Assembly: GCF_009766095.1 (NCBI RefSeq)
Contig: NZ_LMUD01000008.1
Location: 87,083-151,082 of the forward strand
DNA: 64,000 nucleotides
Direction: 5' to 3'
DNA from: Granulicella sp. S190
GTDB taxonomy: Bacteria > Acidobacteriota > Terriglobia > Terriglobales > Acidobacteriaceae
Below, one piece after another: positions 36,156 to 44,830 of the stretch; position 1 is the stretch's first letter; each line of letters begins with the position of its first letter. The notes under the pieces are model-generated. The model had not been told where the DNA came from. It ran no database searches and saw only the letters and a program-made list of their open reading frames with translations. The translations under genes and the position numbers were made by a program.

Positions 36156-36303
36156 GGGACACGACTCCTTTCTGCCGATACACGGCGACGCTGTGCTGGT
36201 AGGTTGCTTCGAACCGCTCTGCCGATGGGCGGCTGCGCCAATAGCGGTAGGTCTCCGCCTGCTGCTCGGTCAGATCTATGATTTTGCGAACGGTCTTGTT
36301 CAA
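36103..36303 (-). CDS. Small protein paired with the nucleotidyltransferase
   Basis: The 66-residue, basic protein begins TVRKIIDLTEQQAETYRYWRSRPSAERFEATYQ. A stretch like YWRSRxxxERFEA recurs, to my knowledge, in short genes placed before DxD-nucleotidyltransferase genes in many soil bacteria. The end (RSFARIQRTKS) is Arg/Lys-rich. The 53-base overlap with the next gene makes it a likely two-gene unit, possibly an antitoxin or stabilising partner. No named family is claimed. Confidence 0.6.
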   Translation of the reverse strand: MNKTVRKIIDLTEQQAETYRYWRSRPSAERFEATYQHSVAVYRQKGVVSHGERSTRSFARIQRTKS

Positions 36304-36390
36304 GCGACGCTCCCACTCTAATTTTACTAAAGATATCGCAGCACTCTGAAAGGTTTCACGCGAATGGCACGAGCCGAGAGGATTCGTAGA

Positions 36391-37032
36391 TCAAGTGCGT
36401 GGTTTGCCGGCTGGCAGCGAAGATTTTTTGCGCAGGGCTGCATTCTCGGTCTCCAGCGTTGCAAGCCGCTCGCGGAGCGGAGCCAAAGCCTCCTCGAACT
36501 CCTCGACCGTGTACCGGGGAGTGATGTGCTGAGGGCAGTTCCAGTCGAAACCTTCGACTCGGATCAGAATGACTCGCTCGACGACGGACGACCTGTCGGC
36601 GGAACGAAAAGATTCGATGAGATCCGTTGCCTGGGAGTCCTGCTCGTGCACCTTCACGCGGCCGAGGATCTTCAGACGAGTCTGATTGGGATAGTCCATG
36701 AAGAACAGGGCGACCCGATCGTCATGGTCGAAGTTGCCGAGGCTGATGTACTGCTTGTTGCCGCGCAGGTCGGCGAATCCAAGCACTCCCGGATCGATCA
36801 CCCGAACGAAGCCCTTGGGACCGCCGCGATGCTGCACGTAGGGCCATCCGGTCTCACTGACCGAGGCCATGTAGAAGCTGTCGCGCAGGGCGATGAAGGC
36901 CTGCTCGTCTCGCCCCAGGGTACTTCCTGCAGGAGAGAGCTCCGCCATTCGCTCATACTGGCGCCGGCTGCCGTGTTCTTCCTGATGCTTTTTGACGAGT
37001 GGGGTAAAGGCCAGTTGCTGGAAGCGACTCAT
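36391..37032 (-). CDS. Pyridoxamine 5'-phosphate oxidase-fold (PPOX) flavoprotein
   Basis: The 213-residue protein has a split-barrel flavin-binding fold: DSFYMASVSETGWPYVQHRGGPKGFVRVID, FADLRGNKQYISLGNFDHDDRVALFFMDYPNQTRLKILGRV. The conserved W-P-Y-V-Q-H-R-G-G stretch marks the PPOX-class group (annotated pyridoxamine oxidase-related) rather than PdxH itself. A C-terminal tail is Glu/Lys-rich with coiled-coil character (LERLATLETENAALRKK). Substrate and cofactor are not known. It is separated from gap by a terminator. Confidence 0.8.
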   Translation of the reverse strand: MSRFQQLAFTPLVKKHQEEHGSRRQYERMAELSPAGSTLGRDEQAFIALRDSFYMASVSETGWPYVQHRGGPKGFVRVIDPGVLGFADLRGNKQYISLGNFDHDDRVALFFMDYPNQTRLKILGRVKVHEQDSQATDLIESFRSADRSSVVERVILIRVEGFDWNCPQHITPRYTVEEFEEALAPLRERLATLETENAALRKKSSLPAGKPRT

Positions 37033-37106
37033 AGCGTGCTCGATCCGGGCAGGTGGACTCGCTGCCTGTCCTGTAGATTCACCATCAGTCCGGCAGGATG
37101 CAGAAA

Positions 37107-37144
37107 TGCCCAGGCATGGTCGCGAATCGACCTCTGCCTGGGCA
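37107..37144 (-). terminator. Terminator downstream of gap
   Basis: TGCCCAGGCA and TGCCTGGGCA (37135-37144 and 37107-37116, read on the minus strand) form a perfect 10-bp outer stem. An inner GGTCG/CGACC pairing follows, and transcription from gap then meets TTTCTG. This matches an intrinsic terminator 15 bases after the gap stop. Confidence 0.8.
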
Positions 37145-37158
37145 ATCTTTTGTGCGGT

Positions 37159-38169
37159 CTACAGGCCCTTTTTGACGAGGAACAGGATGAGATCCTTCAC
37201 CCGGCTGGAGTAGCCCCATTCGTTGTCGTACCAGCTGATCACCTTGCCGGTATTCTGGCCGACGACCTTGGTCAACTTGCTGTCGACGATGCTGCTGAGT
37301 GGGTTGCCCTTGAAGTCGGACGAGACGAGCTCTTCCTCGGTGAAGCCCAGAATACCTTTCAATTCGCCATCAGCAGCCTTCTTGAGCGCTTCGTTGATCG
37401 ACTTGTCGGTGATCGGCTTCTCGGAGACAAAGGTGAGGTCGACGACCGAGACGTTCGGGGTCGGGACGCGAATCGCAAAGCCGTCAAGCTTCCCATCCAT
37501 CGCAGGAACAACGAGCTTCAGCGCTTTGGCAGCTCCGGTGCTCGACGGAATCATCGAGAGTGCAGCAGCGCGGGCGCGGCGGAGATCCTTGTGCGGAGTA
37601 TCGAGAATCACCTGATCGTTGGTGTAGCTGTGGATCGTGGTCATGATGCCGGATGCGATGCCGAAGGTATCGTTGAGCACTTTGACGACGGGCGCGAGGC
37701 AGTTCGTGGTGCAGCTCGCATTCGAGATCACGTTGTGCTTCGCGGCGTCATACTTCACGTCATTCACGCCCAGGACGAGGGTAATATCCTCGTTCGTCGC
37801 AGGGGCAGAGATGATGACCTTCTTGACCGTGCTGCCAAGGTGCGCCTTGGCCTTCTCCGCGTCGGTGAAGAATCCGGTGGACTCAACCACAATCTGCGCT
37901 CCCACCGAGGCCCAGTCGAGCTTCGCAGGATCGCGCTCGGCGAAGACCTTGATCTTCTTGCCGTCGACCGCGATGAAGTCGGCTCCGTGGGTGATCTCCT
38001 GCTTCAGGTTGCCGAGGATGGAGTCGTACTTGAGGAGGTGGGCCAGCGTGGCGGGGGTGGTGAGGTCGTTGACAGCGACGAATTCGATGTCGGGATTGCC
38101 TATCGCGGTGCGGAAGACGTTGCGTCCAATGCGGCCGAAGCCGTTGATGCCTACCTTTACAGCTGCCAT
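37159..38169 (-). CDS. gap: Type I glyceraldehyde-3-phosphate dehydrogenase
   Basis: Oxidises and phosphorylates glyceraldehyde 3-phosphate with NAD. The 336-residue protein has [15 protein letters not shown] (Rossmann), [17 protein letters not shown] (catalytic Cys), [29 protein letters not shown] and [12 protein letters not shown], all standard. The Asp-like position in the NAD loop (FVAVNDL) suggests NAD preference. It is transcribed alone with its own terminator, while pgk and tpiA are some 2-4 kb downstream on the same strand. Confidence 0.97.
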   Translation of the reverse strand: MAAVKVGINGFGRIGRNVFRTAIGNPDIEFVAVNDLTTPATLAHLLKYDSILGNLKQEITHGADFIAVDGKKIKVFAERDPAKLDWASVGAQIVVESTGFFTDAEKAKAHLGSTVKKVIISAPATNEDITLVLGVNDVKYDAAKHNVISNASCTTNCLAPVVKVLNDTFGIASGIMTTIHSYTNDQVILDTPHKDLRRARAAALSMIPSSTGAAKALKLVVPAMDGKLDGFAIRVPTPNVSVVDLTFVSEKPITDKSINEALKKAADGELKGILGFTEEELVSSDFKGNPLSSIVDSKLTKVVGQNTGKVISWYDNEWGYSSRVKDLILFLVKKGL

Positions 38170-38442
38170 GATTTTCGGTTGCTCCTGTCCTGTGCTGCGT
38201 GATTTATCCGTTCAACCATTGTAGATCGCGACGTACGGCTCTGCACGCCATCAGAGCGGGATGCTATCACTGGCGCGATGGCGGTGCAAACTTCCTATTG
38301 CAGGGGCGTGAATGAGGAGGTAAGACGATGGGAAAAGACAGGATGAGCGTGTCGAGGTTCAACGACACAGAATCGAAAACGGGGTGGCGCTGGAGGTGCA
38401 GGGGATTTGCGGGAGCCTTCCGCGCTGTGTTACAAGCGTCGT

Positions 38443-39291
38443 ATGCGCGATTTGCGCGAATGGATAAGCGAAAAGATGAGACGACGCCCTAGACGTGGAC
38501 CGAATGATTCGGAGTCCACGGGGAAAAGTGGGCAGGAGCTGCCCTCGAACCAGCAAGCTCCCTTGAGGCCAAGCTACCCGGAGCCCGTGCCCGTACGCGC
38601 CGCGGAACCAACAACCGTCCCGGTTTCCGCCCCGCCAACCCCAGTTGCAGAACCGGTCGCCGCCGCACATCTCGATGCGCCCGCACCAGTGGCCGAGCAC
38701 GCCGCGCCGGCAGAGCCGAAGATGGTCATGGAGACCCAGCCGGAGTCACTGGCAACACCTCCAGCCGAGCTGACAGCGCTCAAGTCGCCAAAAGGGTATG
38801 TGGTTCTCGCGATCGGGCTGCCCGGCTCGGGTAAGACGACCTGGTACAAGCGCCGGGGCGTGACTCCGCTGTCGAGCGACCTTCTCCGGACGCTGCTCTT
38901 CGACGACATCACCGAACAGCGTTACCAGGGCCTTGTCTTTTCCACTCTGCGCAGCCTGTTGCGAGCGCGGTTGATCGCCAAGATGCCGTGGAACTACGTC
39001 GATGCGACCAATCTCTCTCCGCACGAGCGCAAGCAGTGGATCAAGATGGCCAAGAGCTTCGGCTACGAGGTTCAGGCGGTCTTCTTCGATGTACCGCTGG
39101 CTGTATGCATGGAGCGAAACTCCAAGCGCGACCGTCAGGTGACCGATGAGGTGATGCAGAAGATGGCCGAGCGTCTGAAGCCGCCCACCTTCAAGGAAGG
39201 CTTCGAAAAGATCACGGTCGTTCGCGTGAAAGGTCAGCCCGGCGCAGCAGGCGAGCCCGTATCAGAGGCTGTTCCGGAGACCGCAGAGTAA
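38443..39291 (+). CDS. P-loop kinase (polynucleotide-kinase-like AAA_33) with Pro/Ala-rich N-terminal region
   Basis: About 120 residues of low-complexity Pro/Ala/Glu-rich sequence follow a basic start (MRDLREWISEKMRRRPRRGP). A kinase domain then shows VVLAIGLPGSGKTTWYKR (Walker A), LSSDLLRTLLFDD, YVDATNLSPHERKQWI and FFDVPLAVCMERNSKRDRQVTDEVMQKM (lid arginines). This is the fold of PnkP-type 5' kinases and other small-molecule kinases; the acceptor is unknown. Starts at 38443 and 38407 are both possible. It has a basic, disordered N-terminus which may bind nucleic acid or membranes. Confidence 0.75.
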   Translation: MRDLREWISEKMRRRPRRGPNDSESTGKSGQELPSNQQAPLRPSYPEPVPVRAAEPTTVPVSAPPTPVAEPVAAAHLDAPAPVAEHAAPAEPKMVMETQPESLATPPAELTALKSPKGYVVLAIGLPGSGKTTWYKRRGVTPLSSDLLRTLLFDDITEQRYQGLVFSTLRSLLRARLIAKMPWNYVDATNLSPHERKQWIKMAKSFGYEVQAVFFDVPLAVCMERNSKRDRQVTDEVMQKMAERLKPPTFKEGFEKITVVRVKGQPGAAGEPVSEAVPETAE

Positions 39292-39327
39292 CCCGGCATC
39301 CCACCACGACAAGTTAGAGTAAAAGAC

Positions 39328-40077
39328 ATGCCCACGGTTGGCGTTGAGTTCGCGAAGGTGAGCTACACGGTGGCAGGTGGGCGTGTCTTATTGCGCGATG
39401 TCTCTTTGCAACTTGAGGCCGGAACCACGACGGCTCTTCTGGGGCGAAGCGGATCCGGCAAAACCACGCTGCTGCGCATGGTGAATGGCCTGGTCATGCC
39501 GAGCGAGGGCAAGGTCTCGGTCGCGGGCAAGCCTGCCCACGAGGCCGACCTTGTGGCGCTGCGGCGCAGCATCGGGTATGTCATCCAGGAGACAGGGCTC
39601 TTTCCCCATATGACCATCGAGCGCAACGCCGGCATGGCGCTCGAACTGGCCGGCCATAGCAAACAGGAGATAGAGGCGCGAGTGCGCGAGGTCTTGCCGC
39701 TGGTGGGCCTTGAGTATGAGGAGTATCGCGCCCGCTATCCGTGGCAGCTCTCCGGCGGCCAGCGCCAGCGGGTTGGGTTGGCACGCGCCCTCGCAACCGA
39801 CCCCGCGGTTCTGCTGATGGACGAGCCGTTCGGCGCGCTCGATCCTCTCACCCGTGCCGAGATGCAAACCATGCTGCGAGACCTCTTGAAGAAGGTCGGA
39901 AAGACGGTGCTGCTGGTCACTCACGACCTCGACGAGGCGCTTTACCTTGCCAAGAGGGTTGTGTTCCTTGCAGTCGGAGTTGTCGTGGCCGACTTGCCCG
40001 CGCAGGAAGTCGCGCGGTCGGAAAACCCTCAAGTAAGGGATTATGTTCATGCTGTACACCGCGCGGTGCCAGTATGA
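39328..40077 (+). CDS. Quaternary-amine ABC importer, ATP-binding protein
   Basis: The 249-residue ATPase has LGRSGSGKTTLLRMVNGL (Walker A), GYVIQETGLFPHMTIERN (Q-loop), LSGGQRQRVGLARAL (signature), VLLMDEPFGALDPLTRAEMQ (Walker B) and VTHDLDEAL. It is of the OpuCA/OsmV/ProV class but has no CBS domains at its end. Its stop overlaps the permease start by 4 bases, then comes a lipoprotein, so the three form one importer for betaine, choline or similar osmolytes. Confidence 0.88.
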   Translation: MPTVGVEFAKVSYTVAGGRVLLRDVSLQLEAGTTTALLGRSGSGKTTLLRMVNGLVMPSEGKVSVAGKPAHEADLVALRRSIGYVIQETGLFPHMTIERNAGMALELAGHSKQEIEARVREVLPLVGLEYEEYRARYPWQLSGGQRQRVGLARALATDPAVLLMDEPFGALDPLTRAEMQTMLRDLLKKVGKTVLLVTHDLDEALYLAKRVVFLAVGVVVADLPAQEVARSENPQVRDYVHAVHRAVPV

Positions 40078-40706
40078 TGAGCTTCCTGCGTCAGAACGGC
40101 TACGACATCGGCCGTCTAACCTTTGAACACCTGTGGCTGACGCTGTCCGCGATGCTTCTAGCTGCTGCAATCGGGCTGCCTCTGGGCATTCTGCTCACGC
40201 GAAGGCAGGCGTTAGCCAGGCCCGTGATCGGCATCGCAAACGTGCTTCAAACCATACCCAGCCTCGCACTGTTTGGTCTTCTGCTCCCTGTACCGTGGCT
40301 CGGTGAAAACGCTGCGCGGCTCGCCATCCTTGCACTCACTGGCTATGCTCTGCTCCCGATTCTGCGGAACACCTACGCCGGAATCGGAAGCGTGGACCCC
40401 GCTCTGGTGGATGTAGCCAATGCCATGGGAATGACCTCGTGGCAGCGTCTGATCAAGGTGGAGCTGCCGCTCGCGGCGAGCGTCATTCTTGCCGGTCTGC
40501 GGACCGCGACCGTGACCTGCGTCGGTGTCGCGACCATTGCAGCGGCGATCGGCGCAGGTGGCCTGGGCGAACTGATCTTCCGTGGAGTAGCCAGCGTAGA
40601 CAACGGCCTCGTCCTAGCCGGAGCCATCCCCGCCGCTCTACTCGCCCTGGTGGCGGATGCCGGATTAGGCCTGCTGGAAAAAAAACTGGCCGTGAGGCGA
40701 GTGTGA
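40074..40706 (+). CDS. Quaternary-amine ABC importer, permease
   Basis: The 210-residue membrane protein has five to six helices with the BPD-type loop MGMTSWQRLIKVELPLAASVILAGLRTATV (EAA motif). LPLGILLTRRQALARPVIGIANVLQTIPSLALFGLLLP is typical of OpuCB/OpuCD-like permeases. ATG 40074 and 40077 both overlap the ATPase end. Only one permease gene is present, so the transporter probably uses a homodimer. Confidence 0.88.
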   Translation: MMSFLRQNGYDIGRLTFEHLWLTLSAMLLAAAIGLPLGILLTRRQALARPVIGIANVLQTIPSLALFGLLLPVPWLGENAARLAILALTGYALLPILRNTYAGIGSVDPALVDVANAMGMTSWQRLIKVELPLAASVILAGLRTATVTCVGVATIAAAIGAGGLGELIFRGVASVDNGLVLAGAIPAALLALVADAGLGLLEKKLAVRRV

Positions 40707-41626
40707 TGGGTCAGGGCTGCTTGCGTGGGCTGATGTTGCTTCTGCTGTCTGCGCTGTTTGGATTGACGGCCTGCGCGCCGCCAAGATCCTCGCGCATCAC
40801 CATCGGAGCGAAGAACTTCACTGAGCAGGTAGTCCTGGGCGAGCTGCTGGCGCAGGAGATCGAAGCGCTGACCGGAGAGCCGGTGGCGCGGCGTTTCTAT
40901 CTTGCCGGAAGCTACCTCTGTCAGCAGGCCTTGGTCAGCGGGCGCATCGACGGCTACGTCGAGTACACAGGAACTGCGCTGACGGCGATCCTGAAGCAGC
41001 CCCTTCCGCCTATCGGACAGCGGGACGAAGCAACGGTCTTTCGTGAAGTCAGCACACTCTACGCATCCAAATATCAGGTCACGGTAGGGCGCGGCCTGGG
41101 GTTCGAGGACACCTTTGCCATGGTAGTGCGTGGCGACGACGCGAAGCGTTTGGGCGTGAAGACAATCTCCGATGCCGTGAAGACCACACCCGATCCGAAG
41201 GGCTGGAGACTAGGCGTAGGGTACGAGTTTCAATCTCGTCCCGACGGGCTGCGCGGCCTCGAAGCAATCTACGGACTGAAGTTCGCAGGCGAACCCCGAA
41301 CGATGGACCTGGGGCTCCTCTATCGAGCCCTGTCGAACAGTCAGGTGGACATGGTTGCAGGCAACTCAACCGACGGGCCCATCCGAGCGCTGGGGTTCGT
41401 CGTCCTCGAAGATGATAAGCACTACTTCCCGCCCTATGAAGCAGTCCCTTTATTCCGTAACGACTCGCTGCGGCTGCATCCAAAGATTCAGGTGGCGATG
41501 GACCGGCTAGCCGGCAAGGTCACTGCGGACGAGGTACGCGGCATGAACTATGCCGTGGACTCCGAACACAGAGACGTGCGCGATGTAGTGAGGGAGTTTC
41601 GCCAGTCGAAAGGACTCGGAGTTTGA
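40706..41626 (+). CDS. Quaternary-amine ABC importer, substrate-binding lipoprotein
   Basis: The 306-residue protein has a lipoprotein signal (LLLLSALFGLTAC, Cys at about residue 23) and the OpuAC fold: ITIGAKNFTEQVVLGELLAQEIEALTG, FYLAGSYLCQQALVSGRIDGYVEYTGTALTAIL, FMLxFE-like KGWRLGVGYEFQSRPDGLRGLEAIYGLKF and LGLLYRALSNSQVDMVAGNSTDG. These are conserved in osmoprotectant-binding proteins. It shares one base with the permease stop (TGATG), the tightest spacing in the operon. Confidence 0.9.
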   Translation: MGQGCLRGLMLLLLSALFGLTACAPPRSSRITIGAKNFTEQVVLGELLAQEIEALTGEPVARRFYLAGSYLCQQALVSGRIDGYVEYTGTALTAILKQPLPPIGQRDEATVFREVSTLYASKYQVTVGRGLGFEDTFAMVVRGDDAKRLGVKTISDAVKTTPDPKGWRLGVGYEFQSRPDGLRGLEAIYGLKFAGEPRTMDLGLLYRALSNSQVDMVAGNSTDGPIRALGFVVLEDDKHYFPPYEAVPLFRNDSLRLHPKIQVAMDRLAGKVTADEVRGMNYAVDSEHRDVRDVVREFRQSKGLGV

Positions 41627-41706
41627 CTGAACAATTCGGAGTGTGCGCGCAGCGTGAATCCCCGAAGATAGCTCCAGCGGTTGAGTTCACGACGGGAGCA
41701 GCGAGT

Positions 41707-42177
41707 ATGAGCGGATTGAAGGTCATTGCCATTGCAAGCGAGCTGGTAGAGAAGGTGAGAGCCTCGAGAGTGTCGCCCGGATACGGACATCCGGTCACGG
41801 CGAAGGTGGCAACCGGGCATGGGCCATGTCGGCATTGCCTGCGACCCTTCGCGATTGGGCAGGAGGTACGGCTACTGTTTACGCTGAATTCGTTCGACGG
41901 CGTAGCGCCAATCCCCCAACCTGGGCCGGTCTTCGTTCACGAAGAGGTGTGCGAGCGACACGCGGAAGATGCAGGTTATCCAGCCGGACTACTGCGCTTC
42001 GCCGCAGTGCTGGACGGCTACGATACCGAACAGATGGTACGACAGCGCAAAACAGTATCGGACGGATCGCACGAGACAGCCATTGCGGAGATGATGCGCG
42101 ACCCACTCGTCCGCTACGTGATGGTTCGGGATGGCAACGCCGGCTGCTATGACTTTCGCGTCGAACGGAGACAATAG
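41707..42177 (+). CDS. DUF1203 domain protein
   Basis: From ATG 41707 the protein is 156 residues. It contains the cysteine-rich DUF1203 motif GHGPCRHCLRPFAIGQEVRLLF, VHEEVCERH and a C-terminal RYVMVRDGNAGCYDFRVER. Three cysteines with nearby His may bind metal. The family has no known function. An in-frame TTG at 41623 overlaps the importer stop; I prefer 41707. It follows the importer on the same strand. Confidence 0.78.
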   Translation: MSGLKVIAIASELVEKVRASRVSPGYGHPVTAKVATGHGPCRHCLRPFAIGQEVRLLFTLNSFDGVAPIPQPGPVFVHEEVCERHAEDAGYPAGLLRFAAVLDGYDTEQMVRQRKTVSDGSHETAIAEMMRDPLVRYVMVRDGNAGCYDFRVERRQ

Positions 42178-42194
42178 CGAATGGAGGGAGACTA

Positions 42195-42704
42195 ATGGTC
42201 GAACCCTGGCTACGCGGCACACGCACCGAGATTGACGCCGTACGACGGCAGGTGCTGCACGCCCTCGATCTTGCGCTTGAAGATATTGAGCGATGGTGTG
42301 CTGGGCTGAGCGATGCGGAGATGAATGCGCGTCCCTTCGATCTTCCTCCAGTCGCGTTTCATCTTCGTCACATCGCGCGAAGTCTGGACCGTCTTCTGAC
42401 CTACGCGGAGGGACGAGCCCTCACGGGCGCGCAGAGAGACGCGCTGATCACCGAGCTGGAAAACAACGCTTATTCCGAAGTAGTGTTAGCCGAGGTACGC
42501 GCTGGACTGGACGACGCGGCGCAGCGTGTGCTGATGATCTCGCAGGCAAGTTACGAAGAGTCGCGTGGAGTAGGCAGGGCGATGTTGCCAAGTACGGTAG
42601 GCGGCTTGCTCGTCCACTGCGCGGAGCACACGCAACGTCACGTAGGGCAGGCCATCACCACTGCGAAGATGGTACTTGCGCAGCGGTCCTGGAAGACTAT
42701 GTAA
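42195..42704 (+). CDS. DinB-family protein
   Basis: The 169-residue protein fits the four-helix DinB fold. His residues in PVAFHLRHIARSLDRLLTYAEG and LVHCAEHTQRHVGQAITTAKM are spaced like the metal-binding triad (H near 57 and two in the last helix). DinB-like proteins act in thiol transfer or are damage-inducible; it could use bacillithiol, since bshA is nearby, but that is speculation. The end overlaps the convergent ribA gene by 8 bases. Confidence 0.78.
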   Translation: MVEPWLRGTRTEIDAVRRQVLHALDLALEDIERWCAGLSDAEMNARPFDLPPVAFHLRHIARSLDRLLTYAEGRALTGAQRDALITELENNAYSEVVLAEVRAGLDDAAQRVLMISQASYEESRGVGRAMLPSTVGGLLVHCAEHTQRHVGQAITTAKMVLAQRSWKTM

Positions 42705-43362
42705 CCAGGTGGCCCATCTTCTCGCGCTTGGTCTGGAGGTAGCGCTCGTTGGTCGGCTCGCTCGGCACTTCGGCGGAGAGGCGCTCTACCACCTTGATCC
42801 CGGCAAGCTCGAGTGCTTCCACCTTCTCAGGATTATTCGTGATCAGGCGAACCTCAGCGATGCCCATCTGCTTGAGGATCTGCGCCGGTAACTCGAAGTG
42901 GCGGCAATCCGCCTCGTAGCCGAGCTCCAGGTTGGCCTCAATCGTGTCGAGCCCTTGATCCTGAAGCTCATAGGCGCGCAGCTTGGCCATCAGGCCGATC
43001 CCGCGCCCCTCCTGCTGCTCATAGAGCAAAATCCCCGTACCGGCATCGGTAATCGCAGCCATCGCAAGTTCGAACTGCTGCCGGCAGTCGCAGCGCAGCG
43101 AGTGAAAGACATCGCCTGTAAGGCACTGCGAATGAATCCGCACAATCGGGGGAGCGGCATGAATGTCGCCCATCACCAGCGCCACGGCGGACTCCACCCG
43201 AACAGCCGGTGCCGGAATATTGTCGTTGCAGGCAGCAGGGTTTTCAATCACACCCTCGAAGCCGAGGATACGGAAGTGGCCCCAGCGGGTGGGGAAGTCG
43301 GCATCGGCTACTTTGGTCACACTTGCAAACGGCATCTTCTCATTATACGTTTCGTGCTTCAT
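42697..43362 (-). CDS. ribA: GTP cyclohydrolase II
   Basis: First step of riboflavin synthesis, opening GTP to a diaminopyrimidine. The 221-residue stand-alone enzyme has the zinc cysteines HSQCLTGDVFHSLRCDCRQQ and YEQQEGRGIGLMAKLRAYELQDQGLDTIEAN. It lacks the ribB domain often fused to it. I use ATG 43362; ATG 43335 (MPFASV) is equally possible. Other rib genes are not near. Confidence 0.94.
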   Translation of the reverse strand: MKHETYNEKMPFASVTKVADADFPTRWGHFRILGFEGVIENPAACNDNIPAPAVRVESAVALVMGDIHAAPPIVRIHSQCLTGDVFHSLRCDCRQQFELAMAAITDAGTGILLYEQQEGRGIGLMAKLRAYELQDQGLDTIEANLELGYEADCRHFELPAQILKQMGIAEVRLITNNPEKVEALELAGIKVVERLSAEVPSEPTNERYLQTKREKMGHLVT

Positions 43363-43426
43363 GGAGATTAGACTGCTCTGGCAGGTCATTGGATGCGAAG
43401 TTGCTCTGCGGGCGTAAAGTAATGGT

Positions 43427-44830
43427 GTGACCCAGACCGATCCCAAGCTGATTTTGATCACATTGCTGGTGGAGCTGGGCGTTGCTGCGGCGGTCTCCAG
43501 CTCGCTGGCGCGGTCTAATCGCTTCAAAAATCTCCTCCTCATGTCGCGCCGCACCCCGCGGCAGACCGCGTGGCTGGTCATCATCATCTGCGTGCCGCTG
43601 ACGCTCGGAGTTTGGGTTCGCACCGCCGTCCCGAACTTTCTGGCTGCGGATCTCTCCTTTGAGACCACCATTCTCCTCGGCATCCTCGTAGGTCCGCTAG
43701 CCGCGATGGCTGGCGGAGCGGCACTTGCCATTCCCGCCGTTCTGCATCACGAGTACTGGGCGCTTCCGGTCAACCTCGCCGTTGCCGGAATCTCCGGAGC
43801 CTTCGGCCGCTTCGCCGACCCGGAAGACGTATGGTCGTTCTCTCCGATGATCGACCTCAGCATCTATCGCTGGGTCACGCGAAACCTGCGGCGGCCGCAG
43901 CTCGACCGTCAGATCCTGCTTCTGCTGCTGGTCGCCGGCATGCAGCTTGGAACCAGTACGCTCGCGCACTACTTTCCGCGATACTTCTTCGAGCTCAACT
44001 CCAGGGAGTGGTGGGTGCAGCTGTTGATCTGCGGCGCAGCTCCGATTGTGGTCGGAATCCCCCTCAAGATCTGGAACGCGATCCGCGTGGAGAGAAAGCT
44101 CGAGGAGCAGGGAAGGCTGCTGCTCGAGGCTCGCCTCGACGCGCTGCAGCGCCAGATCAACCCGCACTTCCTCTTCAATACGCTGAACTCGATTACCTCG
44201 CTGGTACGCTCGCAGCCGGAGCTGGCACGAGAGATGATCGTCAAACTCGCGAACATTCTCCGTGTCCTGCTGAAGGACCGCGAGGCCTTCCTACCCCTCA
44301 GCGAAGAGCTACGGTTTACCGACGACTATCTCGACATTGAGGTAGTGCGCTTCGGCGAAAAACTTAGAGTCGTCAAAGAGATTGCCAGCGATACGCTCGA
44401 CATCGTCGTTCCGGGAATGCTTCTGCAGCCCCTCATTGAAAACAGCATCAAGCATGGTCTGGAGCCCAGAATCAGCGGTGGCACCGTCACCCTGCGCAGC
44501 CGCATCACCGACGAAGGACGCCTGATGGTAGAGGTGGAGGACGACGGCGTGGGCATAGCCCCTGAGCGCCCGGAGGTCTCCCTCGTCAGCGGCCTGGTGC
44601 GCCCGGGCAACGGCATCGGCATGCGCAACGTACGCGAGCGCATGCAGGTGCTCTATGGCGATCTCGCGACCGTCGAAATTAACAGCCGCCCCGGTCGCGG
44701 CACCAAGGTGACCCTCATCATGCCAATCCTCGATGCCGGCGCCGAGGCCTGGGGCCCCATCGGTGGCGCTGCCGGACAGGCCATCACTCACATGGTGGAA
44801 GATGCAGTGCGCGCGATGACGCGGTCGTAG
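43427..44830 (+). CDS. LytS/YehU-type membrane sensor histidine kinase
   Basis: The 467-residue kinase has six or more N-terminal helices (through residue ~220), then the His_kinase domain with ARLDALQRQINPHFLFNTLNSITSLV (phospho-His) and an ATPase with IENSIKHGLEP (N box), VEVEDDGVGIAPERP and GNGIGMRNVRERMQVLYG. This family usually pairs with a LytTR response regulator; none is next to it. The C-terminus overlaps the end of the converging bshA gene by 43 bases. Confidence 0.9.
   Translation: MTQTDPKLILITLLVELGVAAAVSSSLARSNRFKNLLLMSRRTPRQTAWLVIIICVPLTLGVWVRTAVPNFLAADLSFETTILLGILVGPLAAMAGGAALAIPAVLHHEYWALPVNLAVAGISGAFGRFADPEDVWSFSPMIDLSIYRWVTRNLRRPQLDRQILLLLLVAGMQLGTSTLAHYFPRYFFELNSREWWVQLLICGAAPIVVGIPLKIWNAIRVERKLEEQGRLLLEARLDALQRQINPHFLFNTLNSITSLVRSQPELAREMIVKLANILRVLLKDREAFLPLSEELRFTDDYLDIEVVRFGEKLRVVKEIASDTLDIVVPGMLLQPLIENSIKHGLEPRISGGTVTLRSRITDEGRLMVEVEDDGVGIAPERPEVSLVSGLVRPGNGIGMRNVRERMQVLYGDLATVEINSRPGRGTKVTLIMPILDAGAEAWGPIGGAAGQAITHMVEDAVRAMTRS

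Noticed and set aside
36364..38202. A 612-codon plus-strand open frame over the PPOX and gap genes
   Set aside because: It is antisense to two clear minus-strand genes and its product is an Arg/Asp-rich chain without any family signature.
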